Below, piece by piece: positions 57,660-64,000 of a DNA stretch of 64,000 nt. Positions within the stretch are counted from its first letter, which is position 1, and every line of letters begins with the position of its first letter. The DNA is from Varanus komodoensis. Its lineage: Eukaryota > Chordata > Lepidosauria > Squamata > Varanidae. The DNA lies in contig NW_025335505.1 in assembly GCF_004798865.1 (NCBI RefSeq), positions 9,486,681 to 9,550,680 on the forward strand. The letters run 5' to 3'. The notes below the pieces were generated by a model. That model was not told the DNA's origin. It saw nothing but the letters and a program-made list of their open reading frames with translations, and ran no database searches. A program made the position numbers and the translations under genes.

Positions 57660-57925
57660 TCCTAATTGGCAGGCGCACTGACTGACCTTGGACAAGTTGC
57701 AATGTCCGGATTATGTTCAAAGGCAGTCCCACATAGTGCCCATTGCAGTAATTCAAGCAGGAGGCTCCCCGTGTATAGATGACCACGGCAAGGCTCCCCT
57801 CATCCAAGTAGGGACGCAGCTGATAAATCATCTGAAGCTGATAGAAAACACTGCTGAGGCCACCTGGGCAACAAGTGCCAACTTGAGATCCAGGAGTACT
57901 TTAAGGCTACTAACCTTATTTGTCC
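57660..57925 (-). mobile_element. L2-type LINE RT C-terminal fragment
   Basis: A minus-strand frame reads 'QLRPYLDEGSLAVVIYTRGA', 'LNYCNGHYVGLPLNIIRTLQ', 'LVQ'. It is the same region as 'HQLRPHLENDCLATVTHALV...FCNMLYMGLPLKMVWILQMV' in the copy at 11960-14500. Upstream, 'LKLALVAQVASAVFYQLQ' fits the preceding segment. It is truncated at both ends. Confidence 0.85.
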
Positions 57926-58014
57926 AAACTGATCTTAAAGACATCAAAATTGTGGCTGGCACTACATGAATTCCATATTTTATCTATGCATTAGGAATGC
58001 TACAATTTAGCAAT

Positions 58015-58275
58015 ATACAGTGTGAAGAAGTACTTCCTTTTATCTGTCCTGAATCTTCCACTGATTGACTCTGGGTTCTAGCATTATGGGACAGGTGGCA
58101 AAGTATCTCCCTACCCATCTTCCCCACCCTATGCATAATTCTGTACACCTCCTTCATGTCTTCCCTTCTTTGCCTTTTTTCTTAAGCTAAACCATCTCAA
58201 CTGTTGTAGCCTTTCTTCATAGGAATATTGCCAATCCCCTCGATCATTTCAGCTACCCTGAAGGCGAAAAAATGC
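58015..58275 (-). mobile_element. CR1/L3-like LINE 3' remnant
   Basis: 'GAAGAAGTACTTCCTTTTAT', 'CTGTCCTGAATCTTCCACTG', 'GACTCTGGGTTCTAGCATTA', 'TATGCATAATTCTGTACACC', 'TCATGTCTTCCCTTCTTTGC' and 'TAGCCTTTCTTCATAGGAAT' follow the order of a widespread amniote CR1-group 3' segment in reverse orientation. It corresponds to RT C-terminal coding, now unreadable. The subfamily cannot be set by eye. Confidence 0.65.
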
Positions 58276-59784
58276 CTTCTTTTTTCTATCACCAAAGGCA
58301 GGTACGTTCCCTTTCCCATGTAAAAGTTGCACAAAGTATCACTTGTTTGTTTTTTCTTTGGTAGTCATTGTTTTCTGACTCTTTCCTTCCTAAATTTTAT
58401 ACTTCAAGATTAAACTGGTTAACGTATACATCCATGCATTCCATGCATCATTGCAGTATACACGTACATGCTTTGGCAGCACATGTACTACAATTGGAAC
58501 AATGCAGCATTGGAATATACACAATAGCAGCCCATATTAGATTGCAAAATACATACTTTCCCCTTATATTCATGGGCTGTGCTTTTTCCTTTCATCAAGG
58601 TAATATATGGCTTATTATTATCCTAATAGGATCCATTCTTACTATGGCAGCAGACTTATTACATTCATCTCAGACTGACTCAACAGGGATTAAACATTCA
58701 CAGTTTACTTTCTAGAACACCTTAATGCAAGGTTTCAGAGACAGATATCTCACCAGTTCCCACCAGTATTTTTCTGTTCTTTCTTTTTCTGTTAGGCAAG
58801 GTAGAAAGTGTCCATAATCCTATACTGATTTAGCCGAACATAAACCTATTAATTTCAAAAGGATATTCACCTTTGTTTTAGATATGGCTGGGATATTTAA
58901 ACCCAAATAAAAACAATCTCACAAAAGGCACCTTGAAACACAGGCCTGCATATTTTTATTTCTTATAATACACAATTATGCTATGGCTTCCATTCACACA
59001 ATGAGAATTCTTCTTGCTGTTGTCCCTCCAGCAATTCCCAGTGAACCTTCCAAATCTTCTCTGGAGCCTTCTCCAAACAACTGAAACAAATTTAAGGAGT
59101 GCACACAAATCTTTTGTGGGAGTGAAGAAAACAGTTTCTATTCCACTGGTGGAAGACTCAGTGTTGGATACAAAAGACAAGAAAAATAACTGAATCAATA
59201 ATTTAGCAGTATCTGTTTAAGGCATGCCTCAATTATAGTGTTTTGTTCTGTTCTAAACTAATTAATATAAATATAGTTATTATCAATCCTATAAAATTTA
59301 TAAGGTTTTTTAGGAGTAATGGCACCTACGTACATCTGTTTCTAAATTGTTCTCATTCAATTTTCAGTATTTGCCAATGCTGCATAAACTGTAAGTTGGT
59401 CACAGTTACCATAATGATATTATTCAGTCTATGAAAATTGTGAGGACCATGAGAGAGGTCTCTATATTTCTCATTATATCTATAACTCACATCTGGTGTG
59501 GAAAATGGGGCAAATATGTTCAAAGGAGGCTACTAACCCAGCAAGCATCCAAACCAAACTGGAAGTTTCATCCATACCCTGCCAGCTCTTCTTCCTGTCC
59601 CTATGTTTATTCATTACTTGTAGCTGGATCTTTTCTTTCCTTCTGAGTTGATCCATGGGAAAGCATCTCTGTGATTGAGCTGCTTCACCTTCCTTGATCT
59701 GATCTGGGTTCTTCTAAGGCTGCAGGATCTCAGAAAGCCACAGAGTTTTGGATTGCAACCTGCAACATCCAGGTTCTAGGCATG
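58276..59784. other. No gene or repeat recognised
   Basis: One arm of the CAATCCTATGCA-type repeat may lie at about 58815 (CCATAATCCTATACTGATTT). Frames up to 115 codons (58368-58715) have no recognised domain. Confidence 0.4.
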
Positions 59785-59990
59785 CTTGACCTTTTTATTT
59801 AAGCAGCATTTTAAATGTTAATACCATAGAAATTTTATTTGGCCAGGCCGGCTTATTTTATTCTAATATATATATTTTAATTGTTATTGTTTTAATTTAT
59901 TGTGCATTTTATTGTATGTTGTAAGCCGCCCCGAGGCTTCGGCAAGGGGCGGCATAGAAATGTTTTAATAAATAAATAAATAAATAAAAA
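59785..59990 (+). mobile_element. L2-type LINE 3' end
   Basis: 'GACCTTTTTATTTAAGCAGC', then 'ATTTTAAATG', is the nucleotide form of the L2 'KTFLFKQxFN' end. 'TTGTAAGCCGCCCCGAGGCT', 'TCGGCAAGGGGCGGCATAGA' and AATAAATAAATAAATAAATA follow. The GCC-rich terminal hairpin (GCCGCCCC / GGGGCGGC) is intact. It runs directly into a SINE fragment. Confidence 0.85.
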
Positions 59991-59995
59991 TAAAT

Positions 59996-60070
59996 GAAGC
60001 TCACTAAGTGACTTAGGGCCAGTCACAGCCTAGCCTACCTATTAGTACTGTTGTGGTGAGGAAAAGATGG
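59996..60070 (+). mobile_element. MIR-like SINE core fragment
   Basis: AAGTGACTTAGGGCCAGTCA, then CAGCCTAGCCTACCTATTAG, then TACTGTTGTGGTGAGGAAAA matches the core of the SINEs at 29858 and 3863. It lacks both head and tail. Confidence 0.65.
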
Positions 60071-62171
60071 AATAGAGGAGTACTAAGTATTTTATATTTC
60101 CTTCCAAGCTTCTCTGGAAGAATTTTGAGGAAGACGTAAAGTTGCCTTGGTCCATCTGCCTTAGTTCTGCCTAAATTAACTGTGGTGTTAATAACTTTTG
60201 TTAATGACAAAAGTTTCTGACACAGTGGTGTAGTGGTAATTTCTGACAACATTATTTTATTCCATTGATTATATCTCGATCAAAACTTTAGTATCTCCTG
60301 AGCTGCTGCTAATTTCTTGTGATGGATTTAATTTCGAGAGAGCACCATATCTACCAAGGTATATTTTCATTTAAGATTTTGCATCATAATCGACTGTACT
60401 TATGCACTGCTGGTGGTAGCCGGTTACCCCCAACATGCGAAGTATCACAGCAATTCAACTTGTTAATGGATAACTAACTGTCAAGAATAGAAAAACTCTA
60501 GATGTCAGCAGTTGTGCATTCAGTCTAGCAAAGATTATTATCTGGCCAAATGAGAAATGTTCAATGGAACAAGCTGCTGATGGGAATTCCAACTTCAGAC
60601 CTGAAACTTCTTTTGGTGAGGGGATTGCATTTGGCACCTCCATGGACTATCAGTGTTGAACAGATAAGGATTTTGCCAGCTAACCCCTTGTCTTTATCTC
60701 TCTCCTAATTAAAAATCTGTGCAGGAAATAATTATTTCTTTGGAGTTCACATGAGCAATTCCTCCTCTGTGTAAGGAATGTAAAATCCTTTCCATCTGCA
60801 CTTTACAGATTGGTGGGCACTTTCTCCCATCATCCTCTCTTGATGGACTTAGCTTTTGCACACATTTGTGCACATTTTCCCAAATGTAAATGTGCAACAT
60901 TTTCATGCTTTATTCTCAAGGTGGGGCAGCAGAATATACACATTTTGTGTCAGCTTTTTAGTATTTTCCTATGACCAAATTTGTGCAAAAGAATGGAAAG
61001 TAAAATATGTAATTCTTGTGACTAGGGAAAGGCTGGCTCTTTCTCTGGCTGGATTCCTCTCACATCCCTATCTGTGACCACTATCACTTCTGTCCTGCCA
61101 TGGTATAAGCAAGACTCATTTCTCAAAATGCAGTCATGGACTTAAAAAGCATTATCAAGCAATTATTTGTTTTGTATTTTGTTGCCAACATGGTACACAG
61201 CCAACTGGGAATGCTGAATATCATCCTTACTTGATTTGTTATATGAATTTGTTCAATATATCTAGCTGTACTACAAAATGAACATCCTTACTGCCCACTG
61301 CCAAATCGCTTCTATATGTGCTTGGTTGGAATTTAACAGTTTAGAGACCCAAATCAACTGCATTGCCCGAGAAGTTGTCTGAACAGATTCTGTTCATATG
61401 TACTATTGTGTAATTAGCCAGGGGGACTTTGCCCAATACTATAGTAAGCTTCTGTTAAATAGTCTCAAAATTATATTCACATACTGACAAGGAAGAAAAA
61501 AAGGCCAGTTACTGAGTTGACCCCTCCTCTCACCCCCAAATAAGAAGAACAGAGCATTCTCATTATATTCAATAAATCTCAGTTCGTACCAGCATAAGAT
61601 GAGACCTGTAATAAGATTTTTATTCAGGCAACATGGGGTCACCAGATACTATAAATACTTTTCCAGAGCTGCTGCTATGACACTGGTTGGAAAAGGCACA
61701 GCCACGGATTGTACATTTTTTTTACCCAATTATTATAATTAGAAATTGGTCATAGCAATAATAAACTAAGCCAGGCTTTGAAAACCAGTCCAAAGGTCCA
61801 GAATCTCAATGATGTGTTTTGTCATTTTTACCTAGGTTTGCCTAAGAAAATATCTTTTGGAAAAACAAAAAAGGGATCCTATTGACCCAGAAGATGTAAA
61901 CATAGTTTCTCTTGTGATGCTGTCAAGACAAATTTCCTATACGGCAGCAGCTTCCGTTCCTAATATTTGCCATGTTAGATTTTCTGGAATGCTAATAGAA
62001 GGCAACTATGTCACAGTGGTAGGAATATATTAAAGTGCATTTTCATTTTATTTTTAATTTTTTGAGCAGAAGGAGGAAACTAAAGAAAGTTGAGTAGGAA
62101 GCTCCCTTGGATAAATGTGGAACTGGGTGGGAAACAATGTTATGAGAACTTAGACCAACTCCCCGCAATTA
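60071..62171. other. No gene recognised
   Basis: TTTGTGCACATT and TTTGTGCAAAAG words at about 60857-60990 resemble the segments at 25.7 and 26.9 kb. Nothing else is supported. Confidence 0.4.
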
Positions 62172-62985
62172 AGAAAGATTTATTTATGTATGTATTTATT
62201 CACATATTTATAGGCTGCCAATAACTGCCAAAAGGCCTTCCTAGGTGGCTTACAACATATTAAACATATACACATGCCCCACGTAGAGCACATTACAATA
62301 ATCTAGCTTGGAAGTTACCAGAGCGTGGATAACTTTCCTCAGGTTCCCACTGTCTAGGTAGGGGCAGAACTGGAAAATCTGCCATAGCTGGAAAAAGACA
62401 CTCCTAGACTCCAAGTTCACCAGATACTCCAGGGACAAACTAGGATCCAGGAGCACCTCCAGTCTGAGGACCCTGTCCCTTAGGGGAGTGCAACTCCATT
62501 CAGGACAGGGTGATGTCCCTCTAACCTATTAGAAGACCTCCCTACCAATACTGCCTCTGTCTTATCAGGATTAAGTCTCAGTTTATTGACCTTCATCCAG
62601 TCCATTATTGAACCCAAGCCCTGGCTCAGGACAGCAACAGCCTCACCTGGATTGGATGAAAAAGCGAGGTAGAGCTGAGTATCATCAGCATATCGCTGAC
62701 TTCCCAGCCAAAATCTCCAGATGAGCTATCCCAGCTGTTTCATGTAGATATTAAACAACACTGGGGAGAGGCAGTTCCCCACTGCCATGGGGCAGAGCAA
62801 CTGTCCCCCAGCACAACCTTCTGAGCCTGGTCAGCCAGGTAGGAGTGGTGCCTCCTACCCCCAACCCAGCCAGCCTGTCCAGAAGGTCACTATGGTTAAT
62901 GGTTGACTGAGAGGTCATGGAGGACCAACAGGGTCACACTCCCCCTCTTCCTCTCCTTGCACAGGTCATTGTACAGATTGAAACG
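62172..62985 (-). mobile_element. L2-type LINE, RT remnant with internal deletion
   Basis: Minus-strand words in order: 'LYNDLCKERK' (about 62970), 'LLDRLAGLGVG', 'LEILAGKSA', then 'CTPLRDRVLRLEVLLDPSLS', 'LQIFQFCPYLDSGNLRKVIH' and 'ALVTSKLDYCNVLYVG'. After YVG (about 62275) the sequence passes straight to the 3' tail (GTAAGCCACCTAGGAAGGCC) and ATAAATACATACATAAATAA. The segment that normally encodes 'LPLxxxQKLQLVQNxAAR...WNALP...KTFLF' is missing. Frames are heavily broken. This is the second copy here, after 11960-14500, with a deletion in the same part of the protein. Confidence 0.85.
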
Positions 62986-64000
62986 GGGTCATCATTACTG
63001 TTCCTCTCCCCATTGTTTTGTACGTTACAAACTACTTTGAACACTTGCAACAGCGTAGAACAATTAACCAAACAATGTATGCACAGTTGTTTGTACAATA
63101 AATTTTAAGCTTCAAATGTAGAGGGATTGTCATGAGTTTACTTCCTGAAAAGCCACTTGGCAACCATACCTGGAAGAGCATGGCCTTTCCCCAACTGTGT
63201 GAAGGCAACTGCATAATCATGTGAATGGAAAATTTGCATTCAAATTACAAAATTATGCGAGGACAAGTGTATCAGTTTTGGGAAGATGGAAATAGGAACT
63301 GGAAGAAAACTATGGGATAAGAGGAAGTGAATGAAACATGAAATATTTGTGAATAATAGATGAAATTGCAGCTCTTCCTAGTAAATAAAGTGCTAGACAA
63401 AAGTGATACGAAATATGCCCCACTAGGCCACCGTAACCATAGCAACAACCAAAGGCATGCTGTCTGCTTTTCTGGTGAATCTACAAGAAGTATAATACAT
63501 ATTTTATGGCTTCAATAATTACTCTCTAGACATTTTTATAGTAGTGGATAGTCTTGTATACTGAATTTACTACAAAAGACTATTGATAATCTCTGCAAGA
63601 GCTCTTTCTTCCTTCCTTACCACAAAAAGGAAGTGATGCATAATATTGAAGGTCCTTTCTAAACCCCCTTTGTGTTTTTGCAGACTTTTTAAAAAGGGGG
63701 ATTGGGAATAACATGTGTGTGTGACTCCCCTGGGGAACTTCCTTTACTTTATCTAGTCATCCTTTTAAATAAAGATCTTTTTGCATTGTACAGCATTGTT
63801 CTTACCAATCCTGAGTCACTTAAAAAATAAGCTATGCACAATAAATCACATTCAGCTGCATATAAGAAAATGTTTTTAGACACCAACAATCAACATTAAG
63901 CCTTCCACACAGAGTTTAGGGGCTAGTTCTCCTTTAACATGTTTTCTCCACATATTGAAATGGATGAGCAATGTAGATTAGACTAGTTTTGACTCATTAC
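62986..64000. other. No gene or repeat recognised
   Basis: Unremarkable AT-rich sequence to the end of the window. Confidence 0.45.

Overview
The window reads as non-coding DNA from a squamate reptile (lizard or snake). It is AT-rich and CpG-poor, and I found no host exon I would defend. Recognisable sequence is almost all interspersed repeats. The organism call rests on the mix: Bov-B (RTE) LINEs, L2-type LINEs with AAAT-type tails, CR1 LINEs ending in the typical TTCTATGATTCTATGA-like 3' end, MIR-like and other tRNA-derived SINEs, and several families of short hAT-like or palindromic MITEs. Bov-B together with CR1, L2 and tRNA SINEs is typical of squamates. No bacterial operon, phage, CRISPR array, rRNA or functional tRNA gene was seen.

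Layout. 0-5 kb: Bov-B pieces on both strands, a MIR-like SINE and an unclassified insert between two Bov-B pieces. 6.4-7.4 kb: a 5'-truncated CR1. 8-9 kb: a MITE and a nested palindrome. 10.3 kb: a triple ACCGGT cluster. 12-14.5 kb: the largest element, a broken L2-type LINE that still shows its endonuclease, its reverse transcriptase and an internal deletion. 15.4-16.2 kb: CR1 with an inserted (CATT)n/L2 tail, followed by an L2 piece. 24.7-27 kb: a nested young region in which an L2 copy with a 9-bp target duplication sits at the end of a CR1, a Bov-B copy has a 13-bp target duplication, and a tandem repeat carries telomere-like words. 28-45 kb: sparse, with small SINE, CR1 and MITE remnants and a perfect 15-bp hairpin. 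45.7-46.2 kb: (TC)n and two CTCF-like words. 49.7-50.2 kb: a MITE followed by a tRNA-derived SINE. 54.3-55.6 kb: a hAT-like MITE inside a GATA/GACA microsatellite, then a satellite-like array with direct and inverted units. 56.3-57 kb: a solo endogenous-retrovirus LTR (5-bp target duplication) that splits an older MITE. 57.6-63 kb: L2 and CR1 pieces.

There is no gene pathway to describe. The biology visible here is layered transposition, and several layers can be ordered because target-site duplications are readable. The most unusual structure is the 165-177 bp satellite-like repeat with embedded TTAGGG-like words. It occurs at two places about 28 kb apart and changes orientation within one of them. 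I found no convincing sign of a new protein-coding system.
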